A stretch of DNA of 64,000 bases, taken from contig SAUG01000050.1 of NCBI GenBank assembly GCA_011316305.1, positions 496,001 through 560,000 of the forward strand, in the 5' to 3' direction. Made by a program: the position numbers and the translations under genes. This document shows, in pieces, positions 1-10,545 of this stretch (position 1 is the first letter of the stretch; each line of letters opens with the position of its first letter). This DNA comes from Rusavskia elegans. Lineage: Eukaryota > Ascomycota > Lecanoromycetes > Teloschistales > Teloschistaceae. The notes under the pieces were generated by a model, which worked only from the letters and a program-made list of their open reading frames with translations, was not told where the DNA came from and searched no databases.

Positions 1-463
1 TAATCCTCAATGCCGCGAACATAGCCTAAATCAACATAGAGCCACCCCACAGCAACCACCGGACAAGTCTCTCAAGATGCAGAACACGTTCCAAATCACT
101 ACGATAGCAACAATATGCCATCCAACATATGCCCCAAAAAGCAGCTGATGTGATGTAACGCGGGCATTCAAAACATCGTTACAACGAGTTTCTATATCGA
201 GGCACCGAGTGGGCTACACCTCTCCTTGCCATTGATCATCAACACCTGCTACCGGAGCGCAGACAACGAGAGACCGAGAGCGAATATATCACGACATGCA
301 GGTATGTACATATGGCTTAGACGTTCAATCTCACCAGAGAGGTAGGTGCCCAGTTTTCCATCCCCGATAGAACTGCACCGGCCAACCCACGCGCGATTTT
401 GCATCTCATATTTTCCTTTCGACGGAAAACCTCCATCTACCGTTTCCCGTAGTTTTCCTCACC
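1..463. other. Left flank without a gene; palindromic motif pair
   Basis: I see no coding region here. Two motifs stand out, TCGTTACAACGA at 176-187 and TCGAGGCACCGA at 197-208, with 9 bp between them. The same pair, with the same spacing, recurs at 2516-2548 upstream of the SDR gene. If these are control sites, this pair would belong to the promoter of a gene lying to the left of the window. Confidence 0.5.
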
Positions 464-2015
464 TCACATATTACCCGCAACGCTCTGGGTGATTCCACCA
501 TCGACGATAGAAATAGTTCCCCACAAGTATTCGTTGGTGGCGAGAGTGAGGAGAGACTGTAGCAGGTATTAGCGAGAATTTTTGATACGACATCATCGTC
601 ATCGACTCACGGTCGCCAAGTCCTTTGCATTGCCCATACGACCAGGAGGAACCCTCGCCCCGATGCGCTCCATTTCCTGCTGAAAGAGTGCGTCTTCCTG
701 TGGTGTGCTCTCGTTGTCATCACCGGAGCCACCAGTCGTCATTTCTGAGGGGAACCAGCCTGTGGGAACATATTCGGTGGTTAGACATGCTCCGCTTTAT
801 ATAATTGTCGGTTTTTCTTGGTGATGAGAATTGGAGTTTGAAATTAGAAAAAGGGTTCTACGTACCAGGGGCGATACCGTTGACACGGACGTTGATATTC
901 TTGTGGCTTAGATCGTAGGCCAGCTGTCGGGTTACATGCACAGCGGCGGCCTTGCTCACCTGGTCGTCTTGTTGTCAGTCTCGTGCCTGAGCGCCCATCG
1001 CCAATCTGGATTTCCCCATGCTCAACATACGTACATTGTAGGCTAATTGAGAATCCTCGGTCCTGCGAGATACAACGGGTCAGAATGACGTTGTTTCAGA
1101 CCCTGAGAGAACAGAAGAAGATTCTCTCACATCCTAAGAAACCCGCTATTAGACGTGTTGTTGATCACGCTGCCCATCTTGCCGGTGGGGCTGGAGATTG
1201 ATTTGGCGAGAAGTGGCAGGAACGCCGCCGTCACGAAGTAAATGGATGTGGCGTTCGTAAGGAAAGCTATGGACTTTCCTTTAGCCTGAACGCGATCGCC
1301 GGAATGGTGGACAAAGACAAATCAGTCCTCACCCTTCTGCCAAGCATCGATGCTCTCATCAAACATGGCTTTCCCAAACGCCTCCGGTCCAGCTTCCGGG
1401 TCTATACTTGGCTTTGCGGTCCAAATGCCGGCATTGTTGACGAGCCTGGTTACCGATCAAACGGTCAGTCTCTGCCTTGTCGTCCAGTTGGTCGGGCTCC
1501 AGGCAATTGTGGGTTGGTGGGATAGAAGTACAGGTTAAGATAACCCTCAGTCTTCGTGATGTGATCCACGACCCCCTTGATGCTCTCCTTGCACGTTACA
1601 TCCATGGCAATCGGGATGATACTTCCGCCTTCCGAACCGAGCTTATCTGGGGACCCGTGGATGCGGGCGGTTGTCTCCAGAGTCTCAAGGCGGCGTCCAG
1701 TGATATAGACTTTGCATCCATTGGTGGCCAAAGCCTTGGTCAACACTAATCCAATAGGTCATTGTGAGAGCTGCAAGATCTGTTTGCGGATAAGAGCGAG
1801 GGAGAAGAAGACAAACGAAAGAGGCGATGTGAGGAGGGTCGATGATATGACAAAACATACTCAAACCAATTCCAGTACCTCCGCCAGTCACTGGTAGAGC
1901 TGTTAGTGATCGAATGCAAAGAGAGTAAGGAGCGCGCCAATCATTGCGTACCGAGAACAACCCAGTCTTTCACGGAGAATAGAGAGGCGGCTGAAAGGCA
2001 GTTCATTGCGGCCAT
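464..2015 (-). CDS. Short-chain dehydrogenase/reductase (classical SDR), 9 exons
   Basis: NAD(P)-dependent oxidoreductase; substrate unknown. The joined exons give 306 aa: 1952-2015, 1861-1890, 1532-1745, 1333-1445, 1131-1266, 1035-1062, 866-959, 611-759 and 464-556. Every join keeps frame at GT..AG borders. The cofactor loop TGGGTGIG lies at about residues 23-30, NNAG follows the third intron, the catalytic serine is probably in NNTSNSG, and the active-site pair is Y194/K198 in YNVSK. The C-terminus NEYLWGTISIVDGG is typical of fungal SDRs. The start ATG at 2015 gives the usual short lead before the Rossmann strand. Eight introns in a 306-aa gene is intron-rich. The next gene is the AflR-type regulator, and the motif pair at 2516-2548 lies in this gene's promoter, which suggests co-regulation. 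Confidence 0.88.
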
Positions 2016-2515
2016 TGTGTTTGAGACGTTAGGAAGAGAACTAGGCAGTTTTTTCATAGACTATAGGGTTGAACTAAAAGCAGCACAAAGGACTAGACTA
2101 GACCGTGAAGAAGACCAGGAAAGAGAAATAAGGGGTTGAGCAGGGTTGGAGACATGCTCGACGGATCGACCCAAGGCATTATTCGAACCGAGGGGTTAAT
2201 GGACGAAGGTTCCCGATCGGGGAAAAGGAAAATTGTTTCGGTCGTCGAGTACGACTGCGACCCGAACTTGTCTCCGTTCTCTGACATTAGTATCAAATTA
2301 GCCCGAGTTCAATCTCGTGACGACGTTCATCCCGTGTCGTTTCGGTAGGATCCGCAATAGCTTGCTCGTCAGAAAAAGAATAGATCGCCATGTGGGACGT
2401 ACAGTGACCAACAGACCTGGTGCAAAAGACACAGATCCAAGTCACTACCAGGCCACTACTCTGTTGAATAAGACGTTTTGAACAGATTCGGTAGCTGTAT
2501 AATGGTATAAGACGA

Positions 2516-2548
2516 TCGGTACAACGAGATACCTCATCGAGGTACCGA
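2516..2548. promoter_or_regulatory. Paired TCGGTAC..CGA motifs upstream of the SDR gene
   Basis: TCGGTACAACGA (2516-2527) and TCGAGGTACCGA (2537-2548) are imperfect palindromes, and the second is the exact reverse complement of TCGGTACCTCGA at 7373-7384. They lie about 500 bp upstream of the SDR start, in the gap after the regulator gene. The TCG(N6)CGA shape resembles Zn2Cys6 targets; AflR itself binds TCG(N5)CGA. Binding by the neighbouring regulator is inferred. Confidence 0.45.
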
Positions 2549-2706
2549 CCGTTGATTTTTTTTCTGACGATGCTTGCAAAGTTCGTTACTCTACATCGTC
2601 GTTGTGATTTTGAATCGCGTGCCAACCATTGTGCGTTTGGCTGCACTACTGAATGAACACTCAAGATCCTCATCGCTACCCTACATATGCCTATAGAATT
2701 TTGCTG

Positions 2707-3933
2707 TCAAGTCCAATATCGCCTCAACTCATCAATCAGTTCCAGCGATAGCGTGCTCAAACGTTTCCGAACTTCGGTATATAGTTGGTTCAAGATTGTC
2801 GCCGAGAAAGGAAAGCCGGCCAGTGTCGTGGGACTCGTGTCGTTCCCAATTGGAAAAGCCTCAATGCCGGACGTGCGGTTATGTTTGGCCCAGAGCTGCA
2901 TCCCCGCCCCCAGCTGATCCATCGATGCTTGTACCTGATACAACTCGTCCAAAACTCGCTGTGCGGCGATTGGATCTTTCTTTTCCGACGACGTCGATGG
3001 TGTGGACGTGCCTGATCCTCGCCTATCTTTCTCCCGAGCGGATGATACACGGACCGTAGATTCATAAGTGTTCAAGACTTTTGAGACGACCAAGCACACG
3101 ACTACGAGAAGATATCCGTCGTGGGAGTTGGTCGTTTGTAAGGTACGGCGGACGGCCTCCATTGCCTTTCTGTTCTTATCTATCACGATCGGCAGCTGAG
3201 AAAGCTCGGTCACTTGGTGATCAGGACCGGTGGTGGTAAGATTTGCGAGTAATGGGTGGTCCTCTCCGCTGGAGAGTTGCTGCATCAGCCGGAGAGCAGT
3301 CTCAAGGCTGTCTGGCTGCTGAGAGCCAGTCCCATGCCATGCAGCGCCCAATGGTGGAGCTGTCGGGACAGTCGGGAAAGGAGATAAGCAAGACGCGAGC
3401 CCGGGTTCCTCACTGCCGGGCCTCGTCTCACTGGATGCAGACATGAAGCTCTCGCTTGATGGAAAGGCTAAGTCGACCTCGTTGAGAGCGCTGTCGCCTG
3501 CGTAGCTCCGGGTACGATCCGGATAGGTGTTCGGATAGCTCAAGAGGTTCTGGGAAGGACCGACGGGCAGCGAGAGCGGGTCGTTGGTCGGACGTGATGG
3601 CTTGAAGCCATCGGTGCCCATGGAGAGGATGGAGCTCGAGTCGAGCGCACCGAATGATGAATCAAACAAGGAAAGGTCGGCGGCGGTGTCAAGCTCTGGA
3701 AAGAACTGCTCGTTCGATGACGATGGCTGGAGAGCTGCATCCTTCACGATATTGTCCTGCACTGAATCTCGACGGCGAAATTTCCTTCCAGTCCTCTGCT
3801 GGACCGAATACTGGCACTGTGTACCCCTTTCGGCGCACCTGTGGCATGTCGGCTTCTCTTTCGAGCATCGGACTTTGGAAGCTGCACAAGACTCGCAGCT
3901 ATCGCGCAACTTGACTCCTGATGGACCGGGCAT
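2707..3933 (-). CDS. AflR-type Zn2Cys6 transcription factor
   Basis: Nuclear regulator of the kind that controls fungal secondary-metabolite clusters. It is a single exon of 408 aa from the ATG at 3933; the open frame extends 13 codons further upstream but only from a TTG. The Zn2Cys6 cluster is at residues 13-40 with spacing C-x2-C-x6-C-x6-C-x2-C-x6-C (C13, C16, C23, C30, C33, C40). The linker QYSVQQRTGRKFRRR is characteristic of the AflR/AurR-like group. A Ser/Pro-rich middle follows, then a helical C-terminus ending in a short ELIDELRRYW helix. It sits between the SDR gene and the MFS exporter, all on the minus strand, as expected for a pathway-specific regulator. The target pathway is not visible: no PKS or NRPS is in the window. 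Confidence 0.88.
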   Translation of the reverse strand: MPGPSGVKLRDSCESCAASKVRCSKEKPTCHRCAERGTQCQYSVQQRTGRKFRRRDSVQDNIVKDAALQPSSSNEQFFPELDTAADLSLFDSSFGALDSSSILSMGTDGFKPSRPTNDPLSLPVGPSQNLLSYPNTYPDRTRSYAGDSALNEVDLAFPSSESFMSASSETRPGSEEPGLASCLSPFPTVPTAPPLGAAWHGTGSQQPDSLETALRLMQQLSSGEDHPLLANLTTTGPDHQVTELSQLPIVIDKNRKAMEAVRRTLQTTNSHDGYLLVVVCLVVSKVLNTYESTVRVSSAREKDRRGSGTSTPSTSSEKKDPIAAQRVLDELYQVQASMDQLGAGMQLWAKHNRTSGIEAFPIGNDTSPTTLAGFPFSATILNQLYTEVRKRLSTLSLELIDELRRYWT

Positions 3934-5019
3934 TGATGCCTTTTTGAGACGAGAAACATTAGCCGCAAGCAAGAAATTTCAGAGTAATAGTATGAAAGTC
4001 TTTCATCCACGGCCGGGTACCAGCCAGTTGCAAGATCAGTCAACGTGTCAATACTAACTATATCTCCATCAGTAGTTCATCATAGCGACGGCTGCCTTCC
4101 CGGGTCAGCGTCCGATGACAGGAAGGTTCCTGGCTCAACCTCCCGAAACGATCTTCAGGTGAAGCACACCCGCTAACGGCCGCAGAAGATGCCAAGATGG
4201 CGGGATGAAGGCTTGTTGACCAATCCAAGCGCGAGATGAGAGATATGGCCCTGAAGACAGGCTCTTGGAGAGTTACAAGCGCACGAGTCGACCGGGTATC
4301 CCCATTCGCAACGGCCGCTGGGGGTTGCATTTGGTTTGGCACTAAGCTGCTGGTGAATGGGTTAGCGAGCACTGAAAGGGGTGGGAAGGGGGTCATGAGC
4401 GTGGAGTTGCAGGTGGTCTTGACTACTAATGCATGACTGCAGCCATCGACCGTGCTGAGAACCAGTCTCTGGGGCACGTCGTCCAAAGTCGAATACGACA
4501 GTGGCATTTAAAGTTTCCACGTGCGGTACGGCTCCTCCCACGAGAGGCTTGGCATTTAGTCCCAATTGGTGACATTTTGCCGACCTCGGGACGGATTGGC
4601 TCAGCCCACTGACGGCGCCATTCGATTGCAACCATCATCTGTCGGTGAGATATAAGGCATGATTCGGGCGTCCTTGCTTGATGCTGCATTCGACCGTCGG
4701 CAACGAAAATCAAGTCCGAGTCGAATCCATCAGACTCGCCTGGAGTCTCGACCTGATGGTGCATCCCGCAGCAAAGATGTAGCACGACGTCTATCCATAC
4801 ACCGGCTCCTTGCTGTGACATATGGAGAAATGCTTGCTAATATCGGGCTCCAAAGTACCGGCCAGCTCCTGAAGACAGAACGTCAAACTACTGCTGCTTT
4901 AGGCAAGCAAGATGTACAATCAAGACACAGCGAGCCATCATCCTGGTAAATTCGCTGCCAATATCCGCTCTTGCCATCGACCGATCAAAAACTCTAAACG
5001 ACCGGCGTCCACCATGTCT
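3934..5019. other. Regulator promoter and MFS 3' flank; doubtful 149-codon frame
   Basis: This gap holds the upstream region of the AflR-type gene and the 3' flank of the MFS gene. A minus-strand ATG frame at 4058-4507 (149 codons, stop just upstream of the regulator) has no domain I recognise and no hydrophobic or cysteine pattern. It could be a long upstream frame or chance. Nothing else is supported. Confidence 0.25.
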
Positions 5020-6953
5020 TCAGTTCGTTCCTATCCTGCATCCTGTGGTCACCGTCTTCACTGCCGTCATCGCAATTTTCCGCCCCATTCCATGGACACC
5101 ATCAACTGCAGTACCGCGCCCCTGTAAAGAGAAACCCTTTCTCGAATCAAGTCCCAACTTTGCCAAGCTGCTTCCTCGTCAGCAGTCAATAACATTAAGA
5201 GTCGAACAAACGGCTGTCACCTACCCCGAGGAAAGGCGAGACAATGGCCGTAAGCCCACCGGCAACAATCGTCATGGTGTAAAGGTAACTCATAGCCGAA
5301 ACGATGGCTTGTGCAACCTGAGCCTGGAGACCTTCAGAAAAGCTTCGAAATTCGGAGCTGCTTGAACCCGCGAGTATTGCAGTTGCACTGCCGCTGAAGT
5401 CTGGTGGTAGGTATGGTTCGATGTAGCTGGCACCTAGGTTCTGGAAGATGCAGCCACTGATTGCAGGGAAGAACGTGATGCCCAAGCACTGTACCAGACT
5501 AAGAACTCCGATAGCGTTGAAAACGTCGCTGGCGTCGACGACCGCCGAGACACATCCGAAGGCACTCATCAGGAAGCTGCCTCCTCCTACGCCCAGGATC
5601 GCAGTGTAGCCGTATATCGCTGAAGTGCTGGTGTCGGTGTCCACCGTGAACATGAGGGCACCCCCAACGACGGCTAGCATGGAACCGCCCAGGAACCATG
5701 GCATGTAGTAACCAAGCTTGGACATGAAGAAGCCGTTGAGGATGGAGACGGCGGCGATGATTAAAACAAATGGCAGCAGCCTCACGGCGGCCCCAACCGG
5801 GCTTTCTCCCTTGGCGAATTGAAAGAACAGTGGGATGTAGTAAATGGGAATGTAGACGGCGGCCGGAGCCGAGAAGATGGCGACTTGGAGGATCCCGAGC
5901 TTCCGGTTCCGAAGCATGTGCCCAGGATAAAGGCGATCCTCCACAGGGACAAATGGGTGCATCTTGTGAGCCAGTACGAAGGCGATGGTGAGGACACCGA
6001 CAAATACCCAAAGGATGATCTCACTGTAGGAATCCCATGCGTAGAACGTCCCACCGAATATGAGCGCCATGAAAAACGAAATGGACCAGCCGGTCCAGAT
6101 GAAAAGTCCAAGCCAGTCCAGCTTCAGCAACTTCTGCTTGGCGGATAGGTCCGGGGTGAAGTTGAGCGAAGGTAGAAGAAACAACATCACCGGCGCGGCC
6201 GCAATGAAGATGAAAAGGTTGATGTAGAAACCCCATCGCCACCCGACTCTGCTCTCGGCAAAGCCTCCACCAACCTGCCAAATTAGACGGGTCGCCAACT
6301 ATGAACATTCAAGAAGACTTACGATTGGACCTAGCACGGTGCCGATTCCCCAGACGGGAGTAATGAGGGAGATGTACATGGGTCTTTCTTTTGGAGTGGT
6401 GATGACGCTGAAGAAAGTTAAGCTGCCGACATACATTCCGCAACCACCAACACCAGCGATCATGCGGCCAACAATCAGGGCATCCATCCGAGGGGCGGCA
6501 CCCGAAATGGCGCTTCCGATCTCGAAAAGAAGGACAAAGATCAAGTAAAGCCATTTGATGTTGAAAAGGGCGTACAGCTTGGACTGGGTCAAGACTAGCA
6601 CGGTGCCTGGGATTGCGTACGCAGTGGCCAGCCAGGGGAATTTCTCAAACTCGCCGAGAGACTGGATGATGTTGGGCTGGATATCAGCGACCTGGAATGC
6701 GTCAATAGGTTGGATCGAGTGCCTTGATGGTGATTTCCGGCTTTGAGCATACGACTGTCGTGTCCAAGGCGAACAGGAAAACGCATGACAAGATAGCACC
6801 AACGGTCAGGACCCATTTGACACCGTGAATCTGGCGTTCAACTTCGTTGGTCTTCTCATCCGCCTCAGGCACAGGACTTTCGACGTCGGTGGAGGGGCTG
6901 TGGGCGCTGCCTTTGTGGGGAATGTCTGAGTTGTCTGTGGAATCTTGGTCCAT
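5020..6953 (-). CDS. MFS drug:H+ antiporter, DHA2 (14-TM) family
   Basis: Plasma-membrane exporter, probably for the product of the adjoining cluster or a toxic compound. Exons are 6753-6953, 6323-6691, 5225-6274 and 5020-5121, giving 573 aa. The N-terminus is an acidic cytosolic tail, then TM1 with FALDTTVV (motif D1 of DHA2 pumps), FPWLATAY, the A-like loop region and motif C (PVWGIGTVLGPIVGGGFAE), followed by TM helices in the second half. Joins at TTV|VAD and GPI|VGGG restore conserved motifs. The last intron (5122-5224) is inferred from a GTAGGT donor and a TTTACAG acceptor. If it is not spliced, the protein ends at the stop at 5195 (549 aa). Similar pumps accompany AflR-like regulators in many clusters. 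Confidence 0.87.
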
Positions 6954-7572
6954 TCTGGACGGGTGAGAGTTGCTAGTGTGTGAGGGTAGCGTCTATGATC
7001 AGGTCAGAGGCAGACAACGAGAGAGTTGAACTATAGCTAATGGGAGTGAAGCGTGTTCAGAGAGGTTACTATGTTGTAATTGGAAAGGCAACGACGTTCA
7101 CCCACTGTTACATCATGGACAACATACTCCATCTACCTTACTCAGCTGCAGAACCACGTCAAGTCAACCACGGGCGACCAATAACTGGACGCAGAAACAG
7201 TCCGACTGCTTCGTCCCGATTCCGGGGTATTGATCCGACAACGAATTAATTTTCCTCTACTTCGCCAAGAGCCCGAGCCAAGACTGCGAGAGGAGTCCGA
7301 TCACTCACTACTCCGGGGCTCTCCAACCTTTCATGCGAGAGCGGCAATCAATCGGTAAAGGGCGTATAACAATCGGTACCTCGATTTGGGAAACTGTTTC
7401 AACGATGGGCTGATCCAGCCGTCCACTCTGCAGGGATGCACTACTGATGATAAAGTCAACCCTTCACGCTCTACGGTCGTCAACAACGACACCCGCAGTC
7501 CTGCCTTCTCGTCTGGCCGCAACCCAGTCCCAACTTGCACATTTCAATCCAAACCTTTGGACTGCTCCAATC
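6954..7572. promoter_or_regulatory. Divergent promoter between MFS and DUF2306 genes
   Basis: These 619 bp separate the divergently transcribed MFS (minus) and DUF2306 (plus) genes. It contains TCGGTACCTCGA at 7373-7384, part of a longer block (about 7359-7386, AGGGCGTATAAC followed by the palindrome) that recurs with few changes at 36930-36957. No other gene is seen here. A plus-strand frame in phase with the DUF2306 gene opens at 7447 and offers a longer but less likely start. Confidence 0.5.
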
Positions 7573-8776
7573 ATGGCAAAGACGGAAGGAACTTCTGCTG
7601 CCAATTCGTCGACGCTTTCATGCCCGGAGAAGCATGAGGGTGCTGTGTCAGGTCATGCGGCTAGATATGCAAAGGTGTATACCTTCTTCGGCTTTGGACA
7701 CGCTTACAACTTTCCCTTATGTATGTTCGAGGAAGAATGCTGCTACCGTTGAGTCGGCATAGCGCTCACACTCGTTCCCGCAGGGGTGATATTCGCTGGA
7801 GGCATGCTAGCCTTCTCCCTCTCTCGTCTCTCGGACTTGGATTTCGACCACCACTTTAAGAACGGGTTTGCATTGGTCCCGGGATACTGGTACTATTTCC
7901 ATCGTGGGCCTCGCCGCGTGGGTATGATAATGCATCTTGCGACGGTGTTGCCAGCCGGTATTCTCATGGTGTTGCAATTCACCCCTGTAATCCGCAAGAA
8001 CTTCATTACATTCCATCGGATCAATGGCTATACTGTCCTTACACTGCTCCTTGCCAGCAACGGAGCCGCCTGCGTCGTCCTCCCACACAAGCAAGGAGGA
8101 GGATCACGGACAGCAACGCAATCCGCAGAGGCATTCCTGGTCATCATCACCACGCTCGGGATGGCCATGGCTTGGTGGAATATCCGCCGAAAGCAGATCG
8201 ACCAGCATCGAGCTTGGATGCTGCGGACCATGTTCTACATGGGCACCATCATCACCAGCCGTGTTATCAATTTCATTTCGGCCCCGATCCTTTCACGTAT
8301 TGGTAATTACTATGGCGTTTGGAGTTGTGCAGAGCTAGACTTCTTGTACGAGAATCTTGAGATGCCGTTTCCAGAGGCCGAATATCCGCAATGCTTGTTA
8401 CCAAATGGGACCCTAGATGCCGGTTTCCGTGTCGCAGTCAAAGCTGCACAAATCCTGACCAAGCCGGAGCAATTCGGCTCGAGTCATATCCAACCCTTCG
8501 GCGCCAACGTGAGTCTCGAATAGCCTTCTCCCGCTCTTCCAACAGCATTGGTAGAATGTCGTTTCGTTGACATGTATTCATCAGTTGTGGATCTGCATCG
8601 CAGCCCACATCATCGGCGTCGAGATATACCTAGGATTAACCCCCCGAGAAACAGAAAGACTACGCCAAATCAGCTATGAGAAGCAGGTGGAGGCTGGCTT
8701 TGCCAACCCGGGAAGTGCAGGTTTGACGGCGGATCGTTGGGGCGATGCCGAAAAATGGAGCCCGACCCCAAAATGA
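7573..8776 (+). CDS. DUF2306 multi-spanning membrane protein
   Basis: Predicted integral membrane protein of the DUF2306 family; biochemical role unknown. Exons 7573-7720, 7784-8508 and 8585-8776 give 354 aa, and the joins YNFPL|WVIF and FGAN|LWIC keep frame. The family core is clear: GFALVPGYWYYFHRGPRR, a hydrophobic span after VGMIMHL, FHRINGY, and H/R-rich KQIDQHRAWMLR before TMFYMG. Several more hydrophobic helices follow, and the hydrophilic C-terminus carries LGLTPRETERLRQISYEKQ. The first ATG at 7573 was chosen. An in-phase ATG at 7447 would add 42 residues that do not resemble the family. It is transcribed away from the MFS gene and shares its promoter region, so it probably belongs to the same cluster. 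Confidence 0.85.
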
Positions 8777-10545
8777 GCAGAGAACATCCTCACTATGCGT
8801 GCCATGGATAAAATGGAGATAATCTATCAACTCATGGGAACAAGACGTCGTTGCTGTCTGTATATAAATCAAATTTGTATGGCCCCTATCACCACTATTA
8901 AAAAGTAGGTAGGTAGATATGGGACGTCCATAGTCTAATTGTTGCAAACAAGAAAACCGCCGAGTCACAACTTCTCGGCAAGAAAACATATAGAATATCC
9001 ATCCCATGGAATGGCAAAAAATATTTTCTTTCGCTTCTAAGATCCTTTAGCCAAAGAGGAAACCCGCGCAGCAAGCCAATAGAACCAACAAAACATGTGC
9101 TGATTTTCTAATATTCTCACTCTCCAGCGCTCGGAAAGGCAAGCAAGCAAGCAAGCAAAAATCAACTACGCTATTGATAGTGAAGAGCGAATGCGAAAAT
9201 CAACCTTGCGAATACATATGCAGATAATACTTCAAGTCCACTTATATATGAACTCCGCTAGTATGTTGTATAACGGGACTAAGAAGAAGAAGAAGAAGAA
9301 GAAGCACCCCAGCCCCAGCTCCTGTAGTTGATTATCTGAAATACAGGTGCTGTGGCGTGAGGAAGCTGTAGCGGCATGATGTAAGGATATGCGAGCGAAT
9401 GAGTAAGTAAGTACCTAATCCAAACCCCTCCCCCCCCAAAAGAAATAAAAGCTTAACAATTAGAAAGACCGCTGCGTAAATACCGGATAGATAGTTCATA
9501 GGTTGGGAGTTCCCTCTCTCTCTCAGCATATACATATACGTAAAAGAAACTACCCCATAAAACAACAAAAACACCACCCTCAAAAAGAGAAAAACGGGGG
9601 ATCGAATCTCTGAATTATACAATCGACCAACCAAGGTGGTGGCTGGTGGCAGTGATGATTTCACTCCCGGATTCGCACAATTCCTCCAGGTAGCATGATA
9701 ATAATATAATAAATTCTTCTTATAGCATATCCATAGACTGAATATCCAATAAAGTGCCATTGGGTATATCATATATGGCATATCATATCCACTCTACTGC
9801 TATTACAATATGACCTCTACTGCTACTAGAGAGTTCCGGCCTCACACTTTCTACAATTGAATCGGAACCACTCACTAGCAGACTCAAGAGTGAAAATGGG
9901 TTTACGATAGTATCTGTAATAGAGGAACGGAAATGGTTGTTATGTTACCAGCGTATGGTATCTCAATCATGTTGTTTGTATACATTACGATCGAAAGCTG
10001 TAAGCATGTATGTAGCCTGCACCCCGCTGGAACGTGGTTGAAGAAGCTGTTTATTTCTTTCTTCCTTCCTTCCTTTCATGTCTCTTACGGGCAAGATGTG
10101 AGAGGATACAGCATGAAAGATTCGAGGTATATAGATACTATATTTTATTCTATTCTTCGTAGTAATATCTCATAATTGGTCTAGCGGATGAGCAATACGT
10201 AGGTAGCTCTGGGCCGCGATATACTCAGGTACAATGGCAAGGATCAAATGTGGATGGATGGAAGATACAACTTGTATCATTTCATTAAAGGTACCTATTG
10301 TCGTCACCAACTAACTTATTATCTTATCCATCAGTGGATCGTATACCCTGACCCTTTTTACTTATTTTTCGTGGATCTCCATCACGAAACAATGACAATG
10401 ATGCTCGCTCAATGCTGCTGCACATCAACCCCGCTAACATCGCTCATTTGAAATAGTGTTTCGAAAACGACAGACACGAAAAGGAAAGAAATCTCTCGCA
10501 CCCTGTGCAAAATGTATTACAGGTCAGCTTGCACATTACCTCCAC
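8777..10545. other. Convergent 3' region without genes
   Basis: This AT-rich stretch lies between the 3' ends of the DUF2306 gene and the Gin4-type kinase gene. It contains simple repeats (AAG tract at 9281, short C run near 9430, GTAG tetramers near 8908) and no frame with domain or codon support. Terminators of both genes must lie here, but no specific signal is clear. Confidence 0.6.
9281..9304 (+). repeat. (AAG)8 microsatellite
   Basis: Eight perfect AAG units in non-coding DNA between convergent genes. Confidence 0.9.

Noticed and set aside
10165..10180. tRNA A-box-like sequence (TGGTCTAGCGG)
   Set aside because: No B box (GGTTCGANTCC) within 100 bp and no acceptor-stem pairing; chance match.
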